Below are positions 54,184 through 63,873 of a stretch of 64,000 nt of DNA, piece after piece. Numbering within the stretch: position 1 is the stretch's first letter; every line of letters starts with the position of its first letter. The DNA is taken from the NCBI GenBank assembly GCA_030849965.1, contig JAVDKL010000001.1:2586554-2650553 (forward strand), read 5' to 3'. This DNA comes from Schauerella fraxinea (GTDB lineage Bacteria > Pseudomonadota > Gammaproteobacteria > Burkholderiales > Burkholderiaceae_B). The translations under genes were made by a program, and so were the position numbers. The notes under the pieces were generated by a model. It worked only from the letters and a program-made list of their open reading frames with translations, did not search any database and was not told the DNA's origin.

Positions 54184-54218
54184 CTGAAAGTTACATTGAT
54201 TTCAGTAATTACTGAAAT
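54184..54218. promoter_or_regulatory. Palindromic operator upstream of the cyd regulator
   Basis: ATTTCAGTAATTACTGAAAT (54199-54218) is a perfect 20-bp palindrome. A further CTGAAA arm at 54184-54189 forms a second inverted repeat with TTTCAG at 54200-54205. The sites lie 29-63 bp before the regulator's ATG, overlapping where a promoter should be, and suit a dimeric MarR-type repressor. Confidence 0.8.
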
Positions 54219-54336
54219 TATCGAACATCCAGGACAGCAACGCAAGCGAACGTAACGAGGTCCGGTCGGACGTTGTGTCGAGACGACGGACGTGAAGCTA
54301 CGCCTGAGTGGGGAACCGCGCCTTGATATTGCGCAA

Positions 54337-54360
54337 GAAAAAGCGCGGCAGTGCCGCGCT
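54337..54360 (-). terminator. Rho-independent terminator of purT
   Basis: AGCGCGGC / GCCGCGCT form an 8-bp stem with a 3-nt loop; on the minus strand it is followed by TTTTTCTTG. It lies about 120 bp past the purT stop. Confidence 0.75.
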
Positions 54361-54482
54361 GGGGGGAAAACTTACGTTTGGTTGGCCGAAACACCGCGAA
54401 TGGTGCGGCGATGGCCGTTCTGCGCTCAGGGCATCAGGCATTCCTGGATGCCATGTCCGCAGAGACGCGCCGGGCGCGACCG

Positions 54483-55697
54483 TTAAACGGTAACGCGCAC
54501 TTTGGCCGAGGCGCGTTTCGCCTTGGCACGAGCCGCCTCTACGTCGTCCGCCACGGCGAGCGCCACGCCCATGCGGCGTTTGACGAACGACTCGGGTTTG
54601 CCGAACAGTCGAATATCGGTGCCGGGCTCGGACAGCGCCTCGGCCACCCCTTCAAACACCACGCCGCGCGCGTCCACGCCGCCATAGATCACGCTGCTCG
54701 CGCCGGGCTGACGCAAGGCGGTGTCCACCGGCAGGCCCAGCAAGGCGCGGGCATGCAGTTCAAACTCGTTTTGCGCCTGGGTGGCCATCGTGACCATGCC
54801 GGTGTCGTGCGGGCGCGGGCTGACTTCCGAAAACCAGACCTCGTCCCCGGCCACGAACAGCTCGACGCCAAAAATCCCCAGGCCGCCCAACTCGCCGGTC
54901 ACCGCGCGCGCGACCTCGCGGGCACGATCAAGGGCCGCCGGCGACATGGCGCACGGCTGCCAGCTTTCAACATAGTCGCCATCGACTTGCACGTGCCCGA
55001 TGGGATCGCAGAAGTAGGTGTCCACGTCGCCGGCAGCGTTGCGGGCGCGCACCGTCAAGAGCGTAATTTCGTAGTCGAAGTTGATGAAGCCTTCAACGAT
55101 CGCGCGGCCTTTGCCTACGCGGCCGCCCTCCTGCGCGTATTGCCAGGCGGTGGCCACATCGGCGTCGGATTTGAGCACCGATTGCCCTTTCCCCGACGAC
55201 GACATCACGGGCTTGACCACGCAGGGATAGCCGATCCCGTCGGCAATCGCCGCGCGCAGTTCTTCCTCGGTGTCGACAAACCGATATGGCGACGTGGGCA
55301 AACCGAGGGTCTCGGCTGCCAGGCGGCGAATGCCCTCGCGATTCATTGTGAGCTGGGCCGCACGTGCCGTGGGCGTCACGCGCACTTCGCCGGCAGCTTC
55401 GAGCTCCACCAACAGATCGGTCGCGATGGCTTCAATTTCCGGCACGATCACGTCGGGACGCTCAGCGGCGATCACCGCACGCAGCGCTGCGGCGTCCGTC
55501 ATCGAGACCACATGCGCACGGTGCGCCACCTGATGGCCCGGGGCATCGGCGTAGCGATCGACGGCGATGACCTCGACACCCAGCCGCTGCAGGGCGATGA
55601 TGACTTCCTTACCCAACTCGCCGGAACCCAGCAGCATGACGCGGGTGGCACGGGAGGAAAGGGGCGAGCCCAGCACGGGAGCGGGATAAGCGGTCAT
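54483..55697 (-). CDS. purT: Formate-dependent phosphoribosylglycinamide formyltransferase (PurT)
   Basis: 404 residues, an ATP-grasp enzyme. The N-terminal domain has [39 protein letters not shown]-grasp features are [36 protein letters not shown] and [17 protein letters not shown]. It uses formate and ATP to formylate GAR in purine synthesis. It is a single gene, divergent from kdsD. Confidence 0.96.
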   Translation of the reverse strand: MTAYPAPVLGSPLSSRATRVMLLGSGELGKEVIIALQRLGVEVIAVDRYADAPGHQVAHRAHVVSMTDAAALRAVIAAERPDVIVPEIEAIATDLLVELEAAGEVRVTPTARAAQLTMNREGIRRLAAETLGLPTSPYRFVDTEEELRAAIADGIGYPCVVKPVMSSSGKGQSVLKSDADVATAWQYAQEGGRVGKGRAIVEGFINFDYEITLLTVRARNAAGDVDTYFCDPIGHVQVDGDYVESWQPCAMSPAALDRAREVARAVTGELGGLGIFGVELFVAGDEVWFSEVSPRPHDTGMVTMATQAQNEFELHARALLGLPVDTALRQPGASSVIYGGVDARGVVFEGVAEALSEPGTDIRLFGKPESFVKRRMGVALAVADDVEAARAKAKRASAKVRVTV

Positions 55698-55824
55698 GGG
55701 ATGTCTTCAGAAAGCAAGGCGAAGGGGCGAGTAACGGCCCGGAAAAGGTGGCCGACAGAATGCCATAGCCCTCGCATAGCGGCAAATCCTGCGCCTGACG
55801 CCAAGCTGAGATTAAAATCCCGCC

Positions 55825-56814
55825 ATGAAAGCTCTTTCCGCTGCAACTCCCGACGCCATGCTGGCCTCTGCGCGACGCACCCTGGCTGTGGAAGCCGAGG
55901 CCATCGTCGCGCTGCAAGCGCGGCTCGACAACACCTTCGTGCGCGCCGCGCAGCTCATCCTTGCGTGCCCCGGCCGCGTGGTCGTGAGCGGCATCGGCAA
56001 AACCGGCCACATCGCGCGCAAGATCGCCGCCACCCTGGCCTCGACCGGCACGCCCGCGTTCTTCCTGCATGCCGCCGAAGCCGTGCATGGCGACCTGGGC
56101 ATGCTCACCAGCCAGGACGTGCTGCTGGCGATTTCCTACTCGGGTTCCGGTCAGGAACTGCTGACGATCCTGCCGGCCGCCCGCCGCCTGGGCGCCCCGG
56201 TTATCGCCATGACGGGCAACGCCGCCTCGGACCTGGCCCGCGATGCCGATGTACACCTGGACGTGGGCGTCGCCAAGGAAGCCTGTCCACTCAACCTCGC
56301 CCCCACGGCGAGCACCACGGTGGCGCTGGCGTTGGGCGACGCCCTCGCAGTGGCCTGCCTGGAAGCACGCGGCTTCGGCAGTGAAGATTTTGCCCGCTCG
56401 CACCCGGGCGGGGCGCTGGGGCGCCAATTGCTCACGCACGTGTCGGACGTCATGCGCGCAGGCGCCGCCTTGCCCATTGCGCAATTGGATGCCTCGATTT
56501 CCCACGTGCTTGAGATCATGTCCGCCAAAGGCATGGGGATGGCGATCGCCGTCGATCCCGATAATCGCCCGAAGGGCATCTTCACCGACGGCGATCTGCG
56601 ACGCCTGATCGAACGCCGGGGCGATATTCGCGGCCTGACGCTCGAATCCGTCATGACGCTCGATCCACGCGTCATCGAGCCCGAAGCGCTGGCGGCCACG
56701 GCCGCGCGTGAAATGGACGATGGCCGCATTACGCAAATGCTTGTTTGCGACCAGGAAGGCGCACTGATCGGCGCCTTGCATATGCACGATTTGATGGCAG
56801 CGAAAGTGATATGA
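55825..56814 (+). CDS. kdsD: Arabinose 5-phosphate isomerase
   Basis: 329 residues. An SIS domain (about 40-190) carries VVSGIGKTGHIARKIAATLASTGTPAFFLHAAEAVHGDLG and ISYSGSGQEL, followed by SHPGGALGRQLL and two CBS domains (about 205-325: MSAKGMGMAIAVD, KGIFTDGDLRRL). It converts ribulose 5-phosphate to arabinose 5-phosphate for KDO synthesis. ATTAAAATCC just upstream may be the -10 region. Its stop overlaps kdsC by ATGA. Confidence 0.96.
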   Translation: MKALSAATPDAMLASARRTLAVEAEAIVALQARLDNTFVRAAQLILACPGRVVVSGIGKTGHIARKIAATLASTGTPAFFLHAAEAVHGDLGMLTSQDVLLAISYSGSGQELLTILPAARRLGAPVIAMTGNAASDLARDADVHLDVGVAKEACPLNLAPTASTTVALALGDALAVACLEARGFGSEDFARSHPGGALGRQLLTHVSDVMRAGAALPIAQLDASISHVLEIMSAKGMGMAIAVDPDNRPKGIFTDGDLRRLIERRGDIRGLTLESVMTLDPRVIEPEALAATAAREMDDGRITQMLVCDQEGALIGALHMHDLMAAKVI

Positions 56815-57425
56815 CCACCTTGATGACCGGTACACCCAGCCCCACCCACCCTGTCGACGCCTTGGTTCTGGCCCGCGTGGCGCCCGCCGTGCGCGAACGC
56901 GCCGCGGGTGTACGCCTGATGGTGTTCGACGTGGACGGCGTCATGACCGACGGCAGCCTGTACTATGGCGAGCACGGCGAAACGCTCAAGCGCTTTCATG
57001 TCCTCGACGGGCATGGCTTGCGCCTGCTGCGCGAAGGCGGCCTCGCGGTGGCCTTCGTGACCGGCCGCTCGGGTCCGATTCTGGCTCGACGCGCGGCCGA
57101 GCTCGGCATTTCGGACGTGATGCAAGGCGTGCGCGACAAAGGCGCGGCGTTGGCGGAACTGGCACAGCGTATCGGCGTCTCACTATCAGAGACTGGATTT
57201 ATGGGAGACGACATCATCGATTTGTCCGCCCTGCAACGTGCCGGGTTTGCGGCCAGCGTGCCCAACGCCCCGGCTTACGTGGCGCAATCGGCACATTGGA
57301 TTTCGACCCTGTCCGGCGGCAATGGCGCGGTGCGCGAGTGCTGCGATCTGCTGCTGGCCGCCCGCGGGCGACTGGGCGGGTTCCTGTCGTCACCGGGGCT
57401 GCTCGGCCCCGGCGCCATCCAATAA
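56811..57425 (+). CDS. kdsC: KDO-8-phosphate phosphatase
   Basis: 204 residues of the HAD superfamily, C0 subclass. The nucleophile motif is FDVDGVMTDG with Asp40 and Asp42; later motifs are VTGRSGP and GDDIIDL. It removes phosphate from KDO-8-P in LPS core synthesis. An N-terminal extension of ~30 residues precedes the HAD core. It is coupled to kdsD by ATGA and followed 21 bp later by lptC. Confidence 0.95.
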   Translation: MTTLMTGTPSPTHPVDALVLARVAPAVRERAAGVRLMVFDVDGVMTDGSLYYGEHGETLKRFHVLDGHGLRLLREGGLAVAFVTGRSGPILARRAAELGISDVMQGVRDKGAALAELAQRIGVSLSETGFMGDDIIDLSALQRAGFAASVPNAPAYVAQSAHWISTLSGGNGAVRECCDLLLAARGRLGGFLSSPGLLGPGAIQ

Positions 57426-57446
57426 ACATGACTTGCGAACGGATGC

Positions 57447-58073
57447 ATGAAAGATAGATTTCCCACGCTGATCGCGCTGCTGCTGCTTCTGGTGTTGGTC
57501 GCCGGCACGTGGTGGGCGGCCGACTATGCGCAGCGCTCGATCGCCGTCGATCCGCCGCGCCGGCTCACCCATGAGATGGACTCATGGTCGCGCAACTTCG
57601 TCATGTTGCGCACCGATCCGGCCGGCATCCCGATCAACCGCCTCGAAGGCGATTATCTGCAGCATTTCCCCGACGACGATTCGTACGATATCGAGTCGCC
57701 GCGCGCCTTCGGCGTGCAACCTGACACCCCCGTTACCGTCGCCGTCTCGAAAACCGCCACGATGGACAAAGGCGGTTCCCGCATCGTGATGAATGGCGAT
57801 GCCCACGTTCACCGCAAGGCCGACGCCGAGCGCGACGCCCTGGATGTGCGCAGTCAGTCATTGACCGTGCTCCCGGACGATAATGTGGTCGAGACTGCAT
57901 TGCCGGCCCAGGTCACCCAAGGCCGCTCGGTCATGAACGGCACCGGTATGCATTACGACAATAATTCGCGCCAGTTGCAGGTGTTTTCTTCCAGCGACGT
58001 GACGATCGACGGCGCACAGTCGCGCCGCCGCAACGCGACGACCCTCCCTCCTTCCACGCCCCGACCACCATGA
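57447..58073 (+). CDS. lptC: LptC, LPS export protein
   Basis: 208 residues. One N-terminal membrane helix (LIALLLLLVLVAGTWWA) anchors a periplasmic beta-jellyroll domain (INRLEGDYLQHFPDDDSYDIESPRAF...RIVMNGDAHVHRKA...VTQGRSVMNGTGMHYDNNSRQLQVFSSSDV). It passes LPS from LptBFG to LptA. It sits between kdsC and lptA, overlapping lptA by ATGA. Confidence 0.93.
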   Translation: MKDRFPTLIALLLLLVLVAGTWWAADYAQRSIAVDPPRRLTHEMDSWSRNFVMLRTDPAGIPINRLEGDYLQHFPDDDSYDIESPRAFGVQPDTPVTVAVSKTATMDKGGSRIVMNGDAHVHRKADAERDALDVRSQSLTVLPDDNVVETALPAQVTQGRSVMNGTGMHYDNNSRQLQVFSSSDVTIDGAQSRRRNATTLPPSTPRPP

Positions 58074-58741
58074 CCCAGAATCGCCCCTCCCGTCCTCACG
58101 CATGGCTTGCCGGCGCGGCACTCTGCGCCACGCTGATGGCTGGTGCCGCGTACGCCGCGCAACCGGCGCCCGCCGCCGGCGCGAAGCCTGCCGCCACCTC
58201 CGCCGCCAAGCCGGCGGCCGCACCGCCGGCCGAAGAGCCGAGCACGCTGATTCTGTCCGATACGCTCAAGTACGACGACTTGAAGAAAGTCAGTACGTTC
58301 ACCGGCAATGTGGTGATGACCCGCGGCCTGATGAAACTCACGTCCGATACGCTCGAGATGCGCGAATTGCCCGACGGCAATCAGCAGGGCACGGCCACGG
58401 CCAACAAAGGCAAGCTCGTCGAGATCCGCCAGGAACGTCCTGAAACGTTCGAAACCGTGGTCGGCACCGGCCTGCGCGCCGAGTACGACGACAAGAAAAA
58501 GCAATTCGACCTGATCGGTCAGGCCATCGTGACCCGCTACGCCTGCGGCAAGCCGTTCGACAGCATTCGCGGCGAACGCGTGCGCTACATCGAATCGACG
58601 GGTACTTATGAAGCCATGGGCGGCCCCGATTCTTCGGCGGCCGGCGGACGCGTACGCTCCGTGGCCGAACCGCGCGCCAAGTCGGACGCCGCCATCGCGG
58701 CCTGCCGTCAATCGAAAGCTCCCGCGCCCAAGGCGCCCTGA
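58070..58741 (+). CDS. lptA: LptA, periplasmic LPS bridge protein
   Basis: 223 residues. A signal peptide (cleavage near AAYAAQ) and an Ala/Pro-rich linker lead into the OstA-like jellyroll ([40 protein letters not shown]...[17 protein letters not shown]). The C-terminus is Ala/Lys-rich. It polymerises into the bridge carrying LPS across the periplasm. Confidence 0.93.
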   Translation: MTQNRPSRPHAWLAGAALCATLMAGAAYAAQPAPAAGAKPAATSAAKPAAAPPAEEPSTLILSDTLKYDDLKKVSTFTGNVVMTRGLMKLTSDTLEMRELPDGNQQGTATANKGKLVEIRQERPETFETVVGTGLRAEYDDKKKQFDLIGQAIVTRYACGKPFDSIRGERVRYIESTGTYEAMGGPDSSAAGGRVRSVAEPRAKSDAAIAACRQSKAPAPKAP

Positions 58742-58776
58742 AGCGGCCGCGCCGTCGTAACCCATTCCTTTGCAGC

Positions 58777-59571
<795 letters not shown>

Positions 59572-59596
59572 TGCTCGCAATCCAATGGTTTCACGA

Positions 59597-59630
59597 CGCG
59601 GGCCCGCTCTCTCTGAGAGCCGGGCCCGCG
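59597..59630 (+). terminator. Terminator hairpin after lptB
   Basis: A near-perfect stem of about 15 bp (CGCGGGCCCG-CTCTC paired with GAGAG-CCGGGCCCGCG, one bulged C) with a TCT loop begins 25 bp after the lptB stop. It separates the lpt genes from hpf. Confidence 0.65.
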
Positions 59631-59771
59631 CCACATTTAGAACATTCTGGGGGCTTGTGCGTGCGGCCAAAGCCTATACACTAGTTACTCGTTCATCGAT
59701 ATGACAGGAGCTTGCCTTACGACGTCATGCGCAGTGTTGCGCACCCTTTATCTTTGATAGGAGAGCACCCT

Positions 59772-60101
59772 ATGAACCTGAGTATTTGCGGTCGTCACCT
59801 TGAAGTCTCCCCAGCTGTTCGTGAGTACGTCATGAACAAATTGGCGCGTGTGCTACGGCACTTCGACCATGTTATCGACACCCAGGTCATCCTATCGGCC
59901 GAGCCACTGCGACATAAAGCAGAAGTCACCATGCGGCTTAGCGGCAAGGACATTCATTGCGAGGCGACGGAAGAAAATCTGTACGCCGCCATCGATTTGC
60001 TTGCCGACAAACTCGATCGACAGGTCATCAAATACAAGGACAAGGTTCAAAACCACGCGGTAGAGCCCGCCAAGCGGCAAATTGTGGCCCCGATCGTTTA
60101 G
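59772..60101 (+). CDS. hpf: Ribosome hibernation promoting factor, short form
   Basis: 109 residues, the short HPF type. MNLSICGRHLEVSPAVREYVMNKLARVLRHFDHVIDTQVIL in spread form opens the beta-alpha-beta-beta-beta-alpha domain, followed by KAEVTMRLSGKDIHCEATEENLYAAIDLLADKLDRQVIKYKDK. It binds the small ribosomal subunit in stationary phase. ATG 59772 is preceded by TAGGAGAGCA, a strong ribosome site, which rules out a longer in-frame start. Confidence 0.95.
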   Translation: MNLSICGRHLEVSPAVREYVMNKLARVLRHFDHVIDTQVILSAEPLRHKAEVTMRLSGKDIHCEATEENLYAAIDLLADKLDRQVIKYKDKVQNHAVEPAKRQIVAPIV

Positions 60102-60297
60102 AGGCCATCGCGCTTGTGCGACACGCATGCGCGTGTAGCGTGTGTGTGACTTTCTGATTTGCTCTGATGGTTCCGATGCTCCGCCACCTGCGCGGACATC
60201 GGCCAACAGCACCCTCCAAACAACTCCTCGCTATCTCTTGCAACGTCGGCCAATTCGCTTCCCCATTTGGGCTACAGCGACTCATCCCGAAACGTTT

Positions 60298-60326
60298 TTT
60301 GCACCGCGACATACTCCCCATATAAT
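60298..60326 (+). promoter_or_regulatory. Sigma-70-type promoter abutting ptsN
   Basis: TTTGCA (-35, 4 of 6 matches) is 17 bp from a perfect TATAAT (-10, 60321-60326). The ptsN ATG begins 6 bp after the -10 box, where transcription would start, so the mRNA would have almost no 5' leader. Confidence 0.6.
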
Positions 60327-60332
60327 GTGTTC

Positions 60333-60788
60333 ATGAACCATTTGTCGCGCATTCTGCCCGCCAGCAACGTCCTGCTCGATCTGGCTGCAACCAGTAAAAA
60401 GCGGGCCTTCGAGCAAGCCGGGCTCCTCTTTGAAAATCATCACGGCTTGACCCGTGCCGTCGTCTTCGACAGCTTGTTCGCACGCGAACGTTTGGGCTCG
60501 ACCGCTCTGGGCCAAGGCGTGGCCGTCCCGCATGGCCGCGTCAAGGGTCTGGATCAAGCGCTCGCCGCCTTTATCCGCCTCGAACAGCCCGTGTCGTTCG
60601 ATGCCCCGGATGGCCAGCCTGTCACCCTGCTGCTCTTCCTGCTCGTGCCCGAAAACGCTACGCAACAACACCTGGATATTTTGGCCGAGCTCGCTCAGTT
60701 GATGTCCAACAAACCCTTGCGCCAGGCCCTGGTATCCGAGACTGACCCCGCCGTGGTTCATCGGATGCTGACCACCGGCGAACTCTGA
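60333..60788 (+). CDS. ptsN: EIIA-Ntr, PTS nitrogen regulatory protein
   Basis: 151 residues. The phospho-acceptor is His67 in [14 protein letters not shown]; other PtsN features are [34 protein letters not shown] and [26 protein letters not shown]. It is a regulator of potassium, nitrogen and envelope responses, receiving phosphate from PtsP/NPr. No Shine-Dalgarno sequence precedes the ATG, and a promoter -10 box lies 6 bp upstream. hprK follows 10 bp after the stop. Confidence 0.95.
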   Translation: MNHLSRILPASNVLLDLAATSKKRAFEQAGLLFENHHGLTRAVVFDSLFARERLGSTALGQGVAVPHGRVKGLDQALAAFIRLEQPVSFDAPDGQPVTLLLFLLVPENATQQHLDILAELAQLMSNKPLRQALVSETDPAVVHRMLTTGEL

Positions 60789-60798
60789 GTTTCCAGCC

Positions 60799-61725
60799 AT
60801 GCTTACCGTTCAGGATCTCGTCCGCGATAACGCCGAAAGCATTCCGTTTACGTGGATCGCCGGCGCAGATGCTGCAGACCGGCCGATTCCGGATGACGGC
60901 ATGGCTGCCGCCGATCTCGTCGGCCACCTGAACCTCATTCACCCCTCGCGCATTCAGGTTTTCGGCCAGGTCGAACTGTCGTACTACACCCGTATCGACA
61001 TGCGCCGCCGGATGCATCACATGGATGAGCTGCTGATCGGCGGCGTGCCGGCCATTCTGCTCGGCGATGGGCTGACGCCGCCGCAAGATCTGATCGACCA
61101 GTGCGAGCAGCACCATGTGCCGCTGATGTCCACGCCGGTGCCGGCTGCGCAATTGATCGATCTGCTGCGTATTTACTTCGGCAAGAAACTCGCCCCCACG
61201 ACGACCGTGCACGGCGTGTTCCTCGATGTGCTGGGGCTGGGTGTATTGATCACCGGCGAATCCGGCTTGGGCAAAAGCGAACTGGCGCTCGAATTGATTT
61301 CGCGTGGCCACGGCCTGGTGGCAGACGATGCCGTCGAATTCTCACGCACGGCGCCCAATTACATTGAAGGCCATTGCCCCGAACTGCTGCGCAATCTGCT
61401 TGAAGTGCGCGGCTTGGGATTGCTCGATATCCGCACGATCTTCGGCGAGACCTCGGTACGCCGCAAGATGCGCCTGAAGCTCATCGTGCATCTGGTGCGT
61501 GCGACGGCGCAGGACAAATTCGAGCGCTTGCCATTGCAAGACATCACCCAAGATATGCTGGGTTTGCCGATCCGCAAGGTCATGCTGCAAGTGGCTGCAG
61601 GCCGCAACTTGGCGGTGCTGGTTGAAGCCGCCGTGCGCAACACCATCCTGAAGCTGCGTGGCATCGATACGCTGGGCGAATTCATGGAACGCCAAGCCAT
61701 GGCGATCCTGGAAGGCAGCAAGTAA
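60799..61725 (+). CDS. hprK: HPr kinase/phosphorylase
   Basis: 308 residues. The P-loop is GESGLGKSE (about 153-161), followed by the HprK signature [17 protein letters not shown]. In proteobacteria it phosphorylates HPr at serine and links PTS state to metabolism. It is co-transcribed with ptsN; the window also has a fused HPr in FruB, though the HPr partner is probably encoded elsewhere. Confidence 0.96.
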   Translation: MLTVQDLVRDNAESIPFTWIAGADAADRPIPDDGMAAADLVGHLNLIHPSRIQVFGQVELSYYTRIDMRRRMHHMDELLIGGVPAILLGDGLTPPQDLIDQCEQHHVPLMSTPVPAAQLIDLLRIYFGKKLAPTTTVHGVFLDVLGLGVLITGESGLGKSELALELISRGHGLVADDAVEFSRTAPNYIEGHCPELLRNLLEVRGLGLLDIRTIFGETSVRRKMRLKLIVHLVRATAQDKFERLPLQDITQDMLGLPIRKVMLQVAAGRNLAVLVEAAVRNTILKLRGIDTLGEFMERQAMAILEGSK

Positions 61726-61762
61726 TCAGGCAAGACAGTCGGCAGGCCGTTCTTGGTACCGC

Positions 61763-63034
61763 TCACTGCCCTCTTGCGCGCTTGACCTCCAACGACGTCA
61801 CCGCACTCGCTTCATTGCCCCAACTATTGCGAATGTACGTAGTCAGAGCCGCGATATCGTTGTCGTTGAGCATCTGGCCGTAAGGTGGCATGCCGTGAGG
61901 CCGGGGATTGGCCGCGGTCGACGGCGCATAGCCGCCATCGAGCACCACGCGAATGGCATTGATCGGCGACGGTGCCGTTACCGAAAGATTGCCGGCCAGC
62001 GGGGGCCACGCGGTGCCGCTGCCTTCACCGTTGGCTTGATGGCACTGCACGCAGTACTGACGATAACGTTGCGCGCCGATGTCCATCGTGGCTTGCGACG
62101 GTCGTGCGCCCTTGCTTGCACTCGCGCCTGCCGGCAGCGATTTCAAGTAGTGGGCAATCGCGTCGGCATCCCCGGTCGACAAGTACTGCGTACTGCCGGC
62201 CACCACCTCCACCATCGGCCCGGCAGCCGCCCCGCGCGAAGATACGCCGGTCGTCAATAGCGCCGCAATATCGGCATGCGACCACTGCCCAAGTCCGGTG
62301 GCGGTGTCGCCCGTGAGCGGCGGCGCATACCAGCCCAAACCGTCGATCATCGCGCCCGCCAAGGGTGCACCGCCCACGCTTGCGCCCAGACTGTTGCGCG
62401 CCGTATGACAGGCCGCGCAATGCCCTGGCCCCTCGACGAGATAGCGGCCGCGATTCCACTGTAGCGATTGCGTCGTGTCGGACGCCAATGTGCCCGCCTT
62501 GAAATACAGCGCGCGCCAGAACGCCAGCAGCACGCGCTGATCGTACGGAAATGGAAGGTCGTGCGGCCTGCTGGCCTGATCGGATGCGGGCACCGTGCGC
62601 AGAAACGCAAACAGCGCATCGGCGTCGTCGCGCGGCATGCGCGTGTATTCGGTAAACGGGAAGGCCGGATACAACAGCGTTCCGTCGGGGGCTTTGCCAT
62701 TGTGCAGCGCCTGCCAGAAATCGTCTTCCGTCCACGATCCGATGCCGTGCTCCGGATCGCTGGAAATATTGGGACCATAGAGCGTACCGAATGCGGTGGG
62801 GATGGCCGTGCCGCCGGCATAGGTCTGACCGCCCGCCACGGTGTGGCACGCCGCACAGTTACCCAGGCGCGCCAGGTAACGTCCACGCTCGACACGGGCA
62901 TCGGGCGGATCGCCAGCCGCCGCCGAGTACACGAGCGGTGCCGCATCGTCGCGGACACCCACCATGTACATTGCCCCCAAACCGGCACCGACCAGCACCA
63001 ACACCCCGACGACCCCAACCAGCAGGCGCTTCAT
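61763..63034 (-). CDS. Triheme membrane cytochrome c
   Basis: 423 residues. A single N-terminal hydrophobic helix serves as uncleaved anchor or signal, and three CXXCH sites follow (CAACH from residue 60, a second CAACH in EGPGHCAACHTARN, and CVQCH in QYCVQCHQANGEG). The layout resembles alcohol/aldehyde dehydrogenase cytochrome subunits and the 5.5-kb cytochrome in this window. ATG 63034 overlaps the preceding cytochrome gene's stop by ATGA. No dehydrogenase gene lies beside it in the window. Confidence 0.92.
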   Translation of the reverse strand: MKRLLVGVVGVLVLVGAGLGAMYMVGVRDDAAPLVYSAAAGDPPDARVERGRYLARLGNCAACHTVAGGQTYAGGTAIPTAFGTLYGPNISSDPEHGIGSWTEDDFWQALHNGKAPDGTLLYPAFPFTEYTRMPRDDADALFAFLRTVPASDQASRPHDLPFPYDQRVLLAFWRALYFKAGTLASDTTQSLQWNRGRYLVEGPGHCAACHTARNSLGASVGGAPLAGAMIDGLGWYAPPLTGDTATGLGQWSHADIAALLTTGVSSRGAAAGPMVEVVAGSTQYLSTGDADAIAHYLKSLPAGASASKGARPSQATMDIGAQRYRQYCVQCHQANGEGSGTAWPPLAGNLSVTAPSPINAIRVVLDGGYAPSTAANPRPHGMPPYGQMLNDNDIAALTTYIRNSWGNEASAVTSLEVKRARGQ

Positions 63035-63873
63035 TTCGCACCCCCAGCCACCGGCACAGGATAGGTCTGCGAGCCGCAAACCAAGGGCAGCGTCAGGCTA
63101 TCCGCCGTTTCGGGCACATACGGCTCGGTCACCGGCAAGGACGACAGCCACGCGGCCACCGCCGCCACGTCTTCAGGCGTCAGCCGTTTCGACACCTCGG
63201 CCATGCAATCGGGCGCGGCGGCACGGCGCAGGTCGCCCCGCCAACTGCCGATCTGCGCGCCGATGTAATCCCGCGGCAATCCCAATAATCCCGGAATCGC
63301 CGGCGAAAGCCCGCTGAGCTTGGCGCCGTGACAGGCCACACAGGCCGGCACATCGCGCGCCGGATCGCCCTGCTGCGTGAGCACCCGCCCGCGTTCGAGC
63401 AGCGTGGACGACGCCGGGCCGCGCGCAGGCGGCGGATACGGCGCATGCTGCGCGGCGAAATAGCCGGCGATCTCATACAGGTAGGCATCCGGCAACGGCG
63501 CAAGCAAATGCGTCATCGGCCGATAGATGCGATCGCCATCGCGAAAATGCAGCAGTTGCTGATACAGATAATCTTGTGGCTTACCAGCCAAACGCGGGTA
63601 GTAGCCATCGGCGCCGGCGCGGCCCTGCTCGCCGTGGCAGGCCGTACAGGCCGCCACGCGCGCGGCCATGGTGTTGGGGCGCAGCGTGCCGGGAGACGTT
63701 GCCGGATCGTTCGCCGCCACGGTGACGGGCGTGGTCGAAGACATGACCGGCGCGATCGCCGCGCTGGACTGCGCCGCGGCGCTTTGCATGAAGACTGCGC
63801 ACTGCCCGGCGAGTGCCAGCAGCACTGCGCGCATCGCCCAGCGCGAGCGAAAACAACGTGTCGATCGAAGCAT
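63031..63873 (-). CDS. Diheme cytochrome c4-like protein
   Basis: 280 residues. The signal region (MRAVLLALAGQCAVFMQSAAAQ) is followed by two CXXCH sites, CTACHGEQGRAGADGYYPRLAGK and CVACHGAKLSG, in the repeated two-domain form of cytochrome c4. Start 63873 is chosen over one 87 bp upstream because GGTGGGTGAG precedes it and the longer N-terminus would be implausible. It is the first gene of a two-cytochrome operon and likely carries electrons from a periplasmic dehydrogenase to a terminal oxidase. Confidence 0.88.
   Translation of the reverse strand: MLRSTRCFRSRWAMRAVLLALAGQCAVFMQSAAAQSSAAIAPVMSSTTPVTVAANDPATSPGTLRPNTMAARVAACTACHGEQGRAGADGYYPRLAGKPQDYLYQQLLHFRDGDRIYRPMTHLLAPLPDAYLYEIAGYFAAQHAPYPPPARGPASSTLLERGRVLTQQGDPARDVPACVACHGAKLSGLSPAIPGLLGLPRDYIGAQIGSWRGDLRRAAAPDCMAEVSKRLTPEDVAAVAAWLSSLPVTEPYVPETADSLTLPLVCGSQTYPVPVAGGAK

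Larger units (their letters stand above)
54156..54482. other. 327-bp region between the cyd regulator and purT
   Basis: It contains the operator/promoter of the cyd operon (54184-54218) and the purT terminator (54337-54360). The remaining ~120 bp next to purT holds nothing I recognise. Confidence 0.6.

Noticed and set aside
54196-54218. FNR box upstream of the cyd operon
   Set aside because: TTGAT occurs at 54196-54200-like position but its partner ATCAA at the right spacing is missing; the palindrome there has a different sequence and centre.
54292-54493. Small plus-strand open frames beyond purT
   Set aside because: They overlap the purT terminator hairpin, have no ribosome site and resemble nothing known.
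59640-59700. Sigma-54 promoter upstream of hpf
   Set aside because: The GGCTTGTGCG stretch does not satisfy the GG-N10-GC spacing and context of a -24/-12 promoter.
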